Shown here in pieces: positions 23,431 to 30,887 of a stretch of 39,255 nucleotides of DNA (its first letter is position 1; every line of letters starts with the position of its first letter). The position numbers and the translations under genes were made by a program. The notes under the pieces were generated by a model. That model was given only the letters and a program-made list of their open reading frames with translations. It had not been told where the DNA came from and made no database searches. The stretch comes from an uncultured Bacilli bacterium (lineage in GTDB: Bacteria; Bacillota_I; Bacilli_A; RF39; UBA660), in assembly GCA_947629445.1 (NCBI GenBank), contig CANRDU010000011.1:1-39255 (forward strand). The letters are read 5' to 3'.

Positions 23431-24019
23431 TATTCTATTGGTAGTAATAGCTATCATAGGTAGTTTTTACTTTGTCATAACAAGGGATGATGAACTAGGT
23501 TTAATTTTGAAAGACTCTTCCATCATTGTTACGATTACCGCACCATATTGGGTTGAGAAACTATTTCATAAAAAAATATCTTCTGTTGTAAAATTTATCG
23601 TGATTGTCTTTATCTTTTGTGCTCAATTTTTAGGGGCAACAGTGGAACTTTACAATCAATTTGAATATTATGATAAAATTACGCATACCATTTCAGGTGT
23701 GTTAACAGCGCTAGCAGCAATCGCTTTGTTACAGCAATGGGGGATTTATCAGCCTAAGAATGTAGCATTTCAAATTCTTTTTATGATAGCGATTACTTTA
23801 CTCGTAGCAGTGGGATGGGAAATGTTTGAGTATACTGCCAATATTCTATTTGGCGGAGATGCTCAAAGAGTTGCGAAGACGGGAGTAAATGATACGATGC
23901 AGGATATGATTGTTGCCTTCCTAGGTTCTATTGTTGTATCTGTTATCTATTATATAGAAGAAAAAACTCATAAAACCGGTATTGTAAAAAGTTTTATGAA
24001 TGGTATTCAAAAAGACTGA
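23405..24019 (+). CDS. YjdF-like polytopic membrane protein
   Basis: 204 residues from ATG 23405, with TGAGGG at good distance; an in-frame TTG at 23399 is too close to it. Five or so membrane helices. YDKITHTISGVLTAL, then VGWEMFEYTAN, then TGVNDTMQDMIVAFLGS is the spacing of conserved His, Trp-Glu and Asp-Thr/Asp residues seen in YjdF/DUF2238-type membrane proteins, whose function is unknown. The family call is from memory of these motifs. It overlaps the end of rmuC and is closed by a strong terminator. Confidence 0.6.
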   Translation: MKKILPICNILLVVIAIIGSFYFVITRDDELGLILKDSSIIVTITAPYWVEKLFHKKISSVVKFIVIVFIFCAQFLGATVELYNQFEYYDKITHTISGVLTALAAIALLQQWGIYQPKNVAFQILFMIAITLLVAVGWEMFEYTANILFGGDAQRVAKTGVNDTMQDMIVAFLGSIVVSVIYYIEEKTHKTGIVKSFMNGIQKD

Positions 24020-24037
24020 TAAATTATCAGTCTTTTT
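24011..24037 (+). terminator. Strong terminator between the YjdF-like gene and rnr
   Basis: Stem AAAGACTGATA/TATCAGTCTTT (24011-24021, 24025-24035) with a three-base loop, running into T residues. It contains the stop codon of the upstream gene. Confidence 0.88.
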
Positions 24038-24087
24038 TGCAAGTTAGAATCCACTTAATATATTATCCTTTTTGTAGAATTTTATAG

Positions 24088-24093
24088 TATAAT
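24088..24093 (+). promoter_or_regulatory. -10 element of the rnr promoter
   Basis: TATAAT, 16 bases before the chosen ATG, with no good -35. The predicted start point (around 24100) gives a leader of only about ten bases, containing GGTGA. Confidence 0.45.
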
Positions 24094-24109
24094 AATAGTG
24101 GTGAATAAT

Positions 24110-26257
24110 ATGGAAGAGAAAGTATTAGAAATCCTAAACCAAGAAAGGAGAGCACTCGGTGTTCATGAAATGGAATCTTTGATGAAGTTAGGAACTGTCG
24201 AAGATTTAAAAGAATTGCTAAAGGCTCTTAATCAATTAGAAATCGAAACGAAAATCTATCGTACCAAACATGGTAACTATATGTTGTTTGAAGATAGCAA
24301 CTCTCGTGTAGGTATTTTATCGGTAACTACTAAAGGAACTGGCTATGTTATGATGGATAATGGGGAAGAGATTAAAGTGTATGAGGAGCACTTAAATGGG
24401 GCTATTCATAAAGATAAAGTAATTGTAAATATTTTAGATAAAGATGAAAGTCCAATGATTGGAGAAGTTATCCGTATTGTTGAACGTGGTGTAAAGCAAT
24501 TAGTGGGTACTGTTTTCTATAAACATGGAAAAATATTTGTGAAACCAGATGATACTAAGATTAACCAAGATATTCGCATTGACATTAATTATCATGCCAA
24601 CTTAGTGGAAGGACATAAAGTAGTTGTAAAATTATTGACACCTACTAAGGATGTCGAATATCGAGGAGAAATTATCAAGGTAATCGGACATATCAATGAT
24701 CCTGGGGTAGATATCTTATCTATTATGGCCAAATATGGTATCCATGATGAATTCCCAGAAGAAGTTTTAAAAGAAGTAAATGCTATACCAGAAAAAGTAA
24801 CAGAAGCGGATATCCAGAAAAGAGTAAAAAATTTAAAACAAGATTTGCGTGATAAAGTGATTTTTACAATTGATGGTAATGATACGAAGGATATAGATGA
24901 TGCCATTTCTATTCAAAAATTAGAAAATGGGAATTATGAACTGGGGGTTCATATTGCAGATGTTAGTTATTATGTAAAAGAAGATAGTGCTTTAGATAAA
25001 GAAGCTGCATCTAGAGGTACTAGTGTTTATCTAGCGGATAGAGTAACGCCTATGCTACCTCATGAACTATCCAATGGAATTTGTTCCTTGAATCCCAATG
25101 TTGATCGTTTTGCGCTTTCTTGTATTATGGAAATAGATACTAAGGGAAATGTTGTGAAATATGATATTTTTGATAGTGTCATTCGTTCTAGAATCCAAAT
25201 GACTTATGAGAAAGTAAACTTAATTTTAGAAAAAAACGAGATTCCAGAAGGTTACGAAGAATATGCAGAACATTTAAGATTAATGGCAGAATTAGCTAAC
25301 ATTCTTAGAAAACATAAAGAAGAAAAAGGTTATATTGATTTTGAAATAGAAGAACCTAAAATTATCGTCAATGAAAAAGGAGAAGCCATCGATGTTCAAC
25401 TTCGTAATAGAGGTACGGGTGAGAAATTAATCGAAGACTTTATGATTGTTGCTAATGAAACCGTTGCGAGTCATTTTTATCATATGGATTATCCTCTTAT
25501 TTACCGTGTGCATGGGGAACCTAGTGAAGAAAAAATGACGAATTTCTTACACCTAGTTAGTGTTTTAGGATATCAAATTCATGCCAATATGAATAAACTG
25601 ACTCCTAAAACTATTCAAGAAATTTTAAATTCGTTAAAAGATAAAAAAGAGTATTATATTCTATCTAGTCAAATGTTAAGAAGTATGCAGAAGGCCATCT
25701 ATGATACTACGAATATTGGTCACTTTGGATTGGCAAGTAAAATTTATTGTCACTTTACTTCCCCAATTCGAAGATATCCTGATCTAACAGTTCATCGTTC
25801 TATTCGAAAATGCCTATTAGATGAAAATGTTTCCTTAGATAGTATTAAAGCATGGCAAGCAAAACTTCCTGCCTTTGCAGAACACTCTTCTGAAACAGAG
25901 CGAGCATCTATCGACTGTGAAAGAGAGGTTGACGATATGAAGATGGCAGAATATATGCAATCCCATATTGGAGAAGAATTTAAGGGAATTATTACAACAG
26001 TTATGAGTTTTGGTTTCTTTGTACAATTACCAAATATGATTGAAGGTTTAGTACGAATAGAAGATTTAAAGGATGATTATTATACGTATGATGAAAGTAC
26101 TTTCTCATTGTCTGGAAAAAAGAACAAAAGAGGATATCGCTTAGGGGATGATGTGGAAGTAGTAGTAAAGGCAGCTAATAAAGAGGCACATACCATTGAT
26201 TTTATATTAAAAAAGGATGTAAATAATGACAAAGAAAAGAAAGATAAGAAAAGGTAG
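24110..26257 (+). CDS. rnr: Ribonuclease R
   Basis: 715 residues from ATG 24110, preceded by GGTGA; in-frame GTG codons at 24098 and 24101 fall at the predicted transcription start. Order of domains: N-terminal winged helix (about 1-60), cold-shock domains (about 65-210), RNB catalytic domain with the metal-binding Asp cluster DGNDTKDIDDAISI and the FGLASKIYCHFTSPIRRYPDL motif, and a C-terminal S1 domain (GEEFKGIITTVMSFGFFV). RNase R degrades structured RNA 3' to 5' and works with SmpB-tmRNA on stalled messages. smpB lies downstream, after one intervening gene, the usual Firmicutes arrangement. Ends in a short Lys-rich tail. Confidence 0.96.
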   Translation: MEEKVLEILNQERRALGVHEMESLMKLGTVEDLKELLKALNQLEIETKIYRTKHGNYMLFEDSNSRVGILSVTTKGTGYVMMDNGEEIKVYEEHLNGAIHKDKVIVNILDKDESPMIGEVIRIVERGVKQLVGTVFYKHGKIFVKPDDTKINQDIRIDINYHANLVEGHKVVVKLLTPTKDVEYRGEIIKVIGHINDPGVDILSIMAKYGIHDEFPEEVLKEVNAIPEKVTEADIQKRVKNLKQDLRDKVIFTIDGNDTKDIDDAISIQKLENGNYELGVHIADVSYYVKEDSALDKEAASRGTSVYLADRVTPMLPHELSNGICSLNPNVDRFALSCIMEIDTKGNVVKYDIFDSVIRSRIQMTYEKVNLILEKNEIPEGYEEYAEHLRLMAELANILRKHKEEKGYIDFEIEEPKIIVNEKGEAIDVQLRNRGTGEKLIEDFMIVANETVASHFYHMDYPLIYRVHGEPSEEKMTNFLHLVSVLGYQIHANMNKLTPKTIQEILNSLKDKKEYYILSSQMLRSMQKAIYDTTNIGHFGLASKIYCHFTSPIRRYPDLTVHRSIRKCLLDENVSLDSIKAWQAKLPAFAEHSSETERASIDCEREVDDMKMAEYMQSHIGEEFKGIITTVMSFGFFVQLPNMIEGLVRIEDLKDDYYTYDESTFSLSGKKNKRGYRLGDDVEVVVKAANKEAHTIDFILKKDVNNDKEKKDKKR

Positions 26258-27389
26258 AGTTTCTTTAGCACTTTTATCTATCTTCATCCTAGGATTTTTG
26301 ATAGTGGGAGGTATTCTTTTATGGCCGAAAGAAGATACTAAAAAAGAAATAGCACCACCATCTAATCAAGTAGATAGTCAGCCCGAAGAAGAACCTGTTG
26401 AACCAGAGGTTCCCCAACCTAAAAAAATGTCTATTGTTATGGTAGGAGATGCTCTTTTGCACAATGTTGTGTATAACGATGCGAAACAGTCTGATGGAAC
26501 ATATGATTTTCATTCTATGATGAGTTATCTAGGACCTATCATTCAAGATTATGATTTAAAATATTATAATCAAGAAACGATTATTGGGGGAGGAACTCCA
26601 TCTACGTATCCTCGTTTTAATTCACCAGATGCGATAGGAAAAGATATGGTAGATATTGGTTTTAATCTCGTCAGTTTAGCAAATAATCATTCTCTCGATC
26701 AAGGGGAAAAGGGAATTTTATATTCTAATGAATTTTGGAAAAATCAAAATGGAGTTGTAACGGCAGGGACATATTCTTCTTTAGAAGAGCGAAATGAAAT
26801 CCCTATCTATGTACAGAATGATATTTCTTATGCCTTTTTATCCTATACGGAAAAGACAAATGGTCTACAAGTACCTACTGGAAAAGATTATTTATTAAAT
26901 GTCTATGATAAAGAGAAAGTGAAAGAGGATATTACAAAAGCGAAAGAAAAAGGTGCGGAAGTTATTATTGTTGCAATGCACTGGGGATCAGAATATACGC
27001 ATATTCCTACTTCTAGTGAAAAGGAAATTGCTCAATATTTGTCAGAGTTAGGAGTAAATCTTATTATCGGATGTCATCCTCATGTGGTTCAACCAATGGA
27101 ATATGTTGGAGATACTCTTGTTATTTATTCTTTAGGAAACTTAGTTTCTGCTCAACATCCTCTAGGCCTTGATAAAATTATTGGATTACTAGTAGGACTC
27201 GATATCGTTGTAGAACCAGATTCAACTGTTCATTTTGAAAACATTCAAAAACAATTGCTTTATACGTACTGTACTTCTAATTATAAGAACTTTAAGATAT
27301 ATCCATTTAAAGATTTGACGAATGACATTTTAAAAAATTATAAAGAGATTGAAAAGGAGTACTTAGAAATTGTGGGGGAGGTAGAATAA
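26226..27389 (+). CDS. CapA-family (poly-gamma-glutamate cap type) exported protein
   Basis: 387 residues: basic N-terminus, one membrane helix (about 12-34), a Pro/Glu-rich linker, then a CapA/PgsA-type metallophosphatase-like domain with [46 protein letters not shown] and [11 protein letters not shown]. These are the conserved motifs of the family. Members take part in poly-gamma-glutamate or other surface polymer synthesis, but many copies have unknown roles. The start lies 32 bases inside rnr, with AAAGGA before it. The stop overlaps the smpB start (TAATG). No capB/capC partner is present, so a housekeeping envelope role is more likely than capsule formation. Confidence 0.85.
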   Translation: MTKKRKIRKGRVSLALLSIFILGFLIVGGILLWPKEDTKKEIAPPSNQVDSQPEEEPVEPEVPQPKKMSIVMVGDALLHNVVYNDAKQSDGTYDFHSMMSYLGPIIQDYDLKYYNQETIIGGGTPSTYPRFNSPDAIGKDMVDIGFNLVSLANNHSLDQGEKGILYSNEFWKNQNGVVTAGTYSSLEERNEIPIYVQNDISYAFLSYTEKTNGLQVPTGKDYLLNVYDKEKVKEDITKAKEKGAEVIIVAMHWGSEYTHIPTSSEKEIAQYLSELGVNLIIGCHPHVVQPMEYVGDTLVIYSLGNLVSAQHPLGLDKIIGLLVGLDIVVEPDSTVHFENIQKQLLYTYCTSNYKNFKIYPFKDLTNDILKNYKEIEKEYLEIVGEVE

Positions 27390-27826
27390 TGGAAATTACA
27401 AATCGAAAAGCCAAATATGATTACGAAATCGAAGAAACTTATGAAGCAGGAATTGTATTGAAGGGAACAGAAATAAAATCTATTCGTAGCGGTAAGGCAC
27501 AGTTAAAAGATAGTTATGCTATTTTAAAAAATGGGGAAGTTTACCTTCTAAATATGCATATTAGTACTTATGAAAATGGAAATATTTTTAATCATGAAGA
27601 AACAAGAACTAGAAAACTGTTATTACATAAAAAAGAAATATGGAAGATTAGAGATAAAATTGAACAAGAAGGATATACGCTTATTCCAATGAAAGTGTAT
27701 TTTGTGAAGAATCATGCCAAAGTTTTATTAGGCGTTGCTCGTGGTAAGAAAAATTATGATAAGCGAGAAACGATTAAGAAACGGGATATGGAGCGTGAGG
27801 CTAGGAGACAGACAAAATATTCTTAA
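27389..27826 (+). CDS. smpB: SsrA-binding protein SmpB
   Basis: 145 residues, normal for the family. Begins [19 protein letters not shown] and contains [29 protein letters not shown] and the C-terminal basic tail [20 protein letters not shown]. SmpB carries tmRNA to stalled ribosomes for trans-translation. Its start overlaps the stop of the CapA-family gene, and the rnr-x-smpB operon couples mRNA decay with ribosome rescue. The tmRNA gene is not in this window. A weak hairpin (AAGATA/TATCTT) lies over and behind the stop codon. Confidence 0.97.
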   Translation: MEITNRKAKYDYEIEETYEAGIVLKGTEIKSIRSGKAQLKDSYAILKNGEVYLLNMHISTYENGNIFNHEETRTRKLLLHKKEIWKIRDKIEQEGYTLIPMKVYFVKNHAKVLLGVARGKKNYDKRETIKKRDMEREARRQTKYS

Positions 27827-27860
27827 GATAGAAATATCTTTCTAAAATATTACAAAACTA

Positions 27861-27889
27861 TTGCATTCAATTTCAAAATATTATATACT
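27861..27889 (+). promoter_or_regulatory. Sigma-A-like promoter of spoVG
   Basis: TTGCAT (27861-27866) and TATACT (27884-27889), spacer 17. In B. subtilis spoVG is a classic sigma-H gene; a sigma-H -10 is not obvious here. Confidence 0.6.
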
Positions 27890-27923
27890 TAAGTTGTAAG
27901 ACTAGCGAAGGGAGTGTACTTAA

Positions 27924-28187
27924 ATGCAAATTACATCTGTAAATGTCAAGAAAATTGACAAAGAAGATTCTAGAATGAAAGGAATTGCTTCTGTTCTTAT
28001 CGATGACTGCTTTGCAGTTCGTGATATCAGAATCATTGAAGGAAACGATGGATTATTCATCGCAATGCCTAGTCGTAAAAACACAGAAGGCCAATATCAT
28101 GATATAGCTCATCCAATTAATTCTGAAACCAGAAAAATGTTTGAAGATGCTATATTTGATGCTTATAATAAAGAAGAAGCTGAATAA
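27924..28187 (+). CDS. spoVG: SpoVG regulatory nucleic-acid-binding protein
   Basis: 87 residues, the usual SpoVG length. Conserved segments: ITSVNVKKI, RMKGIASVLIDDCFAVRDIRII, GLFIAMPSRK and AHPINSETRKMFEDAI. SpoVG is a small RNA/DNA-binding regulator found in spore formers and non-spore formers, affecting division, envelope and development. It is monocistronic here, with its own promoter and terminator. RBS AAGGGAGTG. Identification is secure; its target genes in this organism cannot be read from sequence. Confidence 0.97.
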   Translation: MQITSVNVKKIDKEDSRMKGIASVLIDDCFAVRDIRIIEGNDGLFIAMPSRKNTEGQYHDIAHPINSETRKMFEDAIFDAYNKEEAE

Positions 28188-28209
28188 AAAACTCGAAAGA
28201 GTTTTTTTT
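28188..28209 (+). terminator. spoVG terminator
   Basis: AAAACTC, GAAA tetraloop, GAGTTTT, then further T residues to 28209. It begins directly behind the stop codon. Confidence 0.85.
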
Positions 28210-28247
28210 CATATTCTCCTACTTTTTACATATTTTTAAGTAGGAGG
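28209..28247 (+). promoter_or_regulatory. Candidate sigma-E promoter overlapping a Shine-Dalgarno-sequestering hairpin of yabP
   Basis: TCATATT (28209-28215) fits the B. subtilis sigma-E -35 pattern KMATATT, and CATATTTT (28229-28236) fits the CATAnnnT part of its -10, with a spacer of 13 (usual 14-15). Overlapping this, CTCCTACTT (28216-28224) and AAGTAGGAG (28238-28246) form a perfect nine-pair stem covering the yabP ribosome site AGGAGG (28242-28247). A transcript starting near 28243 would lack the left arm. Confidence 0.5.
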
Positions 28248-28252
28248 TATTT

Positions 28253-28534
28253 ATGGATAAAGAGATAGCTTCTTTTAATCATAATATTACAATAACAGAA
28301 CGGAAAAACATTGTAGTAAGTGGTGTAAAAAAAATTGATAATTTTGATAGTCAAGAATTTCTATTGGAAACGACCATGGGGTATTTAACGATTAAAGGGA
28401 CAGATTTAGAAATTATTAAATTGGATACTTATCAAGGAAATGTCTCTTTAAAAGGAAAATTCAATAGTTTAAGTTATACCGAAAATAATAAGAAAGACAA
28501 AGAAGATTCTATCTTTAGTAAACTGTTTAAATGA
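28253..28534 (+). CDS. yabP: Sporulation protein YabP
   Basis: 93 residues with NHNITITERKNIVVSGVKKIDNFDSQEFLLET and GYLTIKGTDLEIIKLD, the conserved YabP core (YabP/YqfC family). In B. subtilis yabP is a sigma-E-dependent gene needed for cortex and coat formation, in the order yabP-yabQ-divIC as here. The C-terminal ~20 residues are Lys/Asn-rich and variable. Its stop overlaps the yabQ start (ATGA). Presence supports a sporulation programme in this organism or its recent ancestors. Confidence 0.92.
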   Translation: MDKEIASFNHNITITERKNIVVSGVKKIDNFDSQEFLLETTMGYLTIKGTDLEIIKLDTYQGNVSLKGKFNSLSYTENNKKDKEDSIFSKLFK

Positions 28535-28806
28535 TTCCTTTAACCATTCAAATTCATCTTATTATTTACTCTTTTTTATTTGGAATTTTTTTCTTTTCTA
28601 TGTACCTTTTATGGAATCGTTTTATTTACTGTCATAATATTTATTTTCGTATTTTAAATACTTTTTCGTTTATTATGCTGCATACTCTTCTTTATTTTTT
28701 AGGAATAGAGAAAATTAGTGATGGAATTTTACATATTTACTCTCTCATGATAGTGGGTATTGGCTTTCTAGTAGGAGAATTCGTTGCAAGAAAAATGAAA
28801 AAATGA
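28531..28806 (+). CDS. yabQ: YabQ-like spore cortex membrane protein
   Basis: 91 residues with three predicted membrane helices (about 5-26, 34-55, 63-85) and a short basic end. YabQ of B. subtilis is a larger polytopic protein required for cortex formation; this one is short but sits in the conserved yabP-yabQ-divIC position. QIHLIIYSFLFGI at the start resembles the YabQ N-terminus. Translation is coupled to yabP by an ATGA overlap. Assignment depends mainly on synteny and topology. Confidence 0.8.
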   Translation: MIPLTIQIHLIIYSFLFGIFFFSMYLLWNRFIYCHNIYFRILNTFSFIMLHTLLYFLGIEKISDGILHIYSLMIVGIGFLVGEFVARKMKK

Positions 28807-28828
28807 TACAATGATACTAGGTGATTCT

Positions 28829-29266
28829 ATGGCAAAGCGAAGAAGACCTATGACGGCTGAGGCAAAACGTAGATTGGTCGTCTTAGGACCAATCTGTATT
28901 CTTTTTATCATTTCTTTTTTTGTATCATTAATTTCTTATACGGCAAATTTGCACCAATTAAGAAAAGAAAAGGAACAACTAGATGCTCAGTATACTAGTT
29001 TACAAGAGGAAGCAGAACAATTACGAATTGAAATCTCAAAATTGCAAGATCCAGAAGAACTAGCGAAGTTTGCCCGTGAAAACTATCTATATTCTAAGGA
29101 TGGAGAGTTAATTATCAAAATTAACGAAAACCAAGAGGAAATAGAAGTTAAACAAGAAAAACTAGAGTTTAATCAAAATATCATATACATGTGTGGTACA
29201 GTTATTATTCTCGTATTTATATATATTTGTCTAAGAGGGACAAGAAAAAAGAAATCGAATGAATGA
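28829..29266 (+). CDS. divIC: DivIC/FtsB-like septum protein with an extra C-terminal membrane helix
   Basis: 145 residues from ATG 28829 (AGGTGA just upstream; an in-frame ATG at 28811 precedes that site). Basic N-terminus, membrane helix (17-38), coiled coil (about 41-75) and the conserved DPEELAKFARENYLYSKDGE segment identify the FtsB/DivIC family. It forms the FtsL-DivIC-DivIB complex that controls septal wall synthesis. Unusually, the protein does not end soon after this motif: another charged helix and a second membrane helix (about 116-136) follow, with a basic tail RGTRKKKSNE. This should return the C-terminus to the cytoplasm. Confidence 0.85.
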   Translation: MAKRRRPMTAEAKRRLVVLGPICILFIISFFVSLISYTANLHQLRKEKEQLDAQYTSLQEEAEQLRIEISKLQDPEELAKFARENYLYSKDGELIIKINENQEEIEVKQEKLEFNQNIIYMCGTVIILVFIYICLRGTRKKKSNE

Positions 29267-29278
29267 TTTCTTTTTTTT
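29245..29278. terminator. Bidirectional terminator between divIC and lemA
   Basis: GAAATC (29251-29256) pairs with GATTTC (29265-29270). A run of A precedes and a run of T follows (29271-29278), so it can end transcripts from both converging genes. Confidence 0.8.
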
Positions 29279-29819
29279 ATGCTTTTAATTCTTCTAAAAT
29301 ACTTTTCTTTTCTTTTCTCTCTTCAAATAACTGTTTTTTAGAATATTTTTTTAGGAAAGCAACGATGTTAGAAGGAAAAGAAGAAACGTACTTATTATAG
29401 TTGGAACTAATATCATTATAATATTTGCGGAGCGCTACAATTTCAGATTCGGATTCCATGAGATTAATTTGGGTTTTTACATATCCTTCATTCTTTTTAA
29501 TATCTTCGTAGCGTTCTGCATAAGATTGAAATTCCTCAATCGCGGAATATAACTCTTTATCTAATTCCACATTTGATACACTCTGTGAACGAAGTCTAAT
29601 AATAGTAGGTAATATGGTATCAGTATCTACTGTTTCTTTTATAAAATCTACTGATTTATTCAGTAAATCAAATCTTTTTCTTAAAACAGCATCAATACTA
29701 GCATCTGCTTCATTAATACGAATGATGTATTCTTGAAAGCGATTATAGATTACTAAAAAGAATATTACGAGGAGAGATACGACGACTAATATTGATATCA
29801 AAATGATTGCTAACTCCAT
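29277..29819 (-). CDS. lemA: LemA-family membrane protein
   Basis: 180 residues. One N-terminal membrane helix (about 3-25), then a helical-bundle domain with the LemA pattern: YNRFQEYIIRINEADASIDAVL with an RKRFDLL segment after it, then LRKYYNDISSNYNKYVSSFPSNIVA. LemA proteins are widespread, N-out and of uncertain function. RBS GGTGAT on the minus strand. Converges on divIC through a shared terminator and lies 48 bases downstream of gerQ, so gerQ and lemA may be co-transcribed. Typical for size; no enzyme motif. Confidence 0.88.
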   Translation of the reverse strand: MELAIILISILVVVSLLVIFFLVIYNRFQEYIIRINEADASIDAVLRKRFDLLNKSVDFIKETVDTDTILPTIIRLRSQSVSNVELDKELYSAIEEFQSYAERYEDIKKNEGYVKTQINLMESESEIVALRKYYNDISSNYNKYVSSFPSNIVAFLKKYSKKQLFEERKEKKSILEELKA

Positions 29820-29867
29820 AAAATCACCATTATCATTATATCAAATACTCCCTGTTTTTACAACCTA

Positions 29868-30179
29868 TCAAATATTGGGATAGAAGATATCACTAGTGTT
29901 AATTTGCTCATCAAATTTAATATAATCTACATAGATTAATAATAACAAATACCAATTTCCAGTAGTGGGATCACTTAAAATAATATGGTCTTTTCCGGAT
30001 TGTTCGACAATTCCTTTGAAGACTCTATCTCTCCATTCTAGAGAATCGCCAAAAGACATATAGACTTCTACTTTTTTTCCGCGATTTAGACGCAAGATAT
30101 TTTCTACGTAAGATTGTTCATTTAGTAGTGGGGTATTTTGATAGGGAGAGATGTTTCCAAAGTTTGTGTTATTATTCAT
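29868..30179 (-). CDS. gerQ: Spore coat protein GerQ
   Basis: 103 residues. The C-terminal two thirds match GerQ: NEQSYVENILRLNRGKKVEVY, FKGIVEQSGKDHIILSDP, TTGNWYLLLLIYVDYIKFDEQI. In B. subtilis GerQ is a coat protein cross-linked by the transglutaminase Tgl and needed for localisation of the cortex-lytic enzyme CwlJ. The N-terminal tail (about 15 residues) is Asn-rich and much shorter than in Bacillus. A sigma-E-like promoter lies upstream, as expected for gerQ. This gene is good evidence that the organism can make, or recently made, endospores. Confidence 0.9.
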   Translation of the reverse strand: MNNNTNFGNISPYQNTPLLNEQSYVENILRLNRGKKVEVYMSFGDSLEWRDRVFKGIVEQSGKDHIILSDPTTGNWYLLLLIYVDYIKFDEQINTSDIFYPNI

Positions 30180-30199
30180 AAAATCATCCTTTCTTTTAA

Positions 30200-30228
30200 A
30201 ATATATTTTCTAAAATAAGGAAATATGA
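30200..30228 (-). promoter_or_regulatory. Candidate sigma-E promoter of gerQ
   Basis: Read on the minus strand: TCATATT (30228-30222) fits KMATATT, then 14 bases, then AATATATT (30207-30200), which keeps the ATA, A and T of the sigma-E -10 but lacks its C. The predicted start is near 30193, 14 bases before the ATG. Confidence 0.45.
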
Positions 30229-30234
30229 TATAAT
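30226..30234 (+). promoter_or_regulatory. Extended -10 promoter of the orphan pilin
   Basis: TGA then TATAAT (30229-30234), no clear -35. It overlaps the gerQ promoter candidate on the opposite strand, so the two would compete. Confidence 0.55.
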
Positions 30235-30264
30235 GAGTCTAGAAAACTATAGTTAGGTGATAAA

Positions 30265-30783
30265 ATGAAAAAGATAAGATTATGTTTATTATTGTTATTA
30301 GTCAGTTTAGCTTTTGTTCCAAGTATCGTAGGAGCAGCAAGCTCTTCAAGTAATGCAAGACCTACGGGAGATTCTAATTTACAATACGTAGGGTGTGGGG
30401 GAATTGTTACAGGAATGCCCAAACCAGTACCGCAGTTAACTAGTATAGCTTATACACTTTTGATAATTGCTACTCCTATTGTTTTAATTGCTTTTAGTAT
30501 TATCGCACTGGTAAAAGCTATTACAGGTGGAACTCAAGATGAAATTATGAAAGCGAAAGGAAAATTAATTCGAAAATTTATTGCAGCTGGAATTGTTTTC
30601 TTTGTTGCGGGGATAGTTCAGTTTGTTGTCGCAAGAGCAGCAAATGCTTCTGAAAAACAAACGGTAATGGATTGCTTAAATTGCTTCTTATATAATAGTG
30701 GATGTACGAGTTCTGTTGGTCCTTATGAGGCAAGTCAAAGTGCTCAAGCAGGGCATTATTATATGATAGATAACCAGTTATAG
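30265..30783 (+). CDS. Orphan VirB2-like pilin with C-terminal extension
   Basis: 172 residues: signal peptide (cleavage near VGA|A, residue 24), a Ser-rich start, VGCGGIVTGMPKPVPQL before TM1, loop TGGTQDEIMKAKGKLIRKF, TM2, then CLNCFLYNSGC and a tail of about 28 residues. The Cys-Gly before TM1 and the CxxCF(x)C after TM2 match the VirB2-like proteins of the T4SS locus some 8 kb upstream. The cytoplasmic loop is quite different from their QKEDEIKKGQQ loop. It is alone between gerQ and trhP1 with its own promoter and a hairpin downstream. It may be an alternative subunit of the same machine or serve another. Confidence 0.75.
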   Translation: MKKIRLCLLLLLVSLAFVPSIVGAASSSSNARPTGDSNLQYVGCGGIVTGMPKPVPQLTSIAYTLLIIATPIVLIAFSIIALVKAITGGTQDEIMKAKGKLIRKFIAAGIVFFVAGIVQFVVARAANASEKQTVMDCLNCFLYNSGCTSSVGPYEASQSAQAGHYYMIDNQL

Positions 30784-30809
30784 AAGGTTTTTCAATCACT
30801 TGTAATAAT

Positions 30810-30837
30810 TTGACAAGATATGACAAATTATGATAAT
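30810..30837 (+). promoter_or_regulatory. Sigma-A promoter of trhP1-trhP2
   Basis: TTGACA (30810-30815) and GATAAT (30832-30837), spacer 16. The predicted start is near 30844, immediately at the following hairpin. Confidence 0.65.
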
Positions 30838-30844
30838 ATGATAG

Positions 30845-30868
30845 CGTCTTCATAGGGAGACGTTTTTT
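30845..30868 (+). terminator. Hairpin with T-tract between the orphan pilin and trhP1
   Basis: CGTCT/AGACG stem (30845-30849, 30858-30862; extendable by a G-T and an A-T pair), eight-base loop and TTTTTT. It works as a terminator for the pilin gene, but also lies at the very 5' end of the predicted trhP1 transcript. Confidence 0.6.
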
Positions 30869-30887
30869 CTTGAAATGGGGAGGAATT

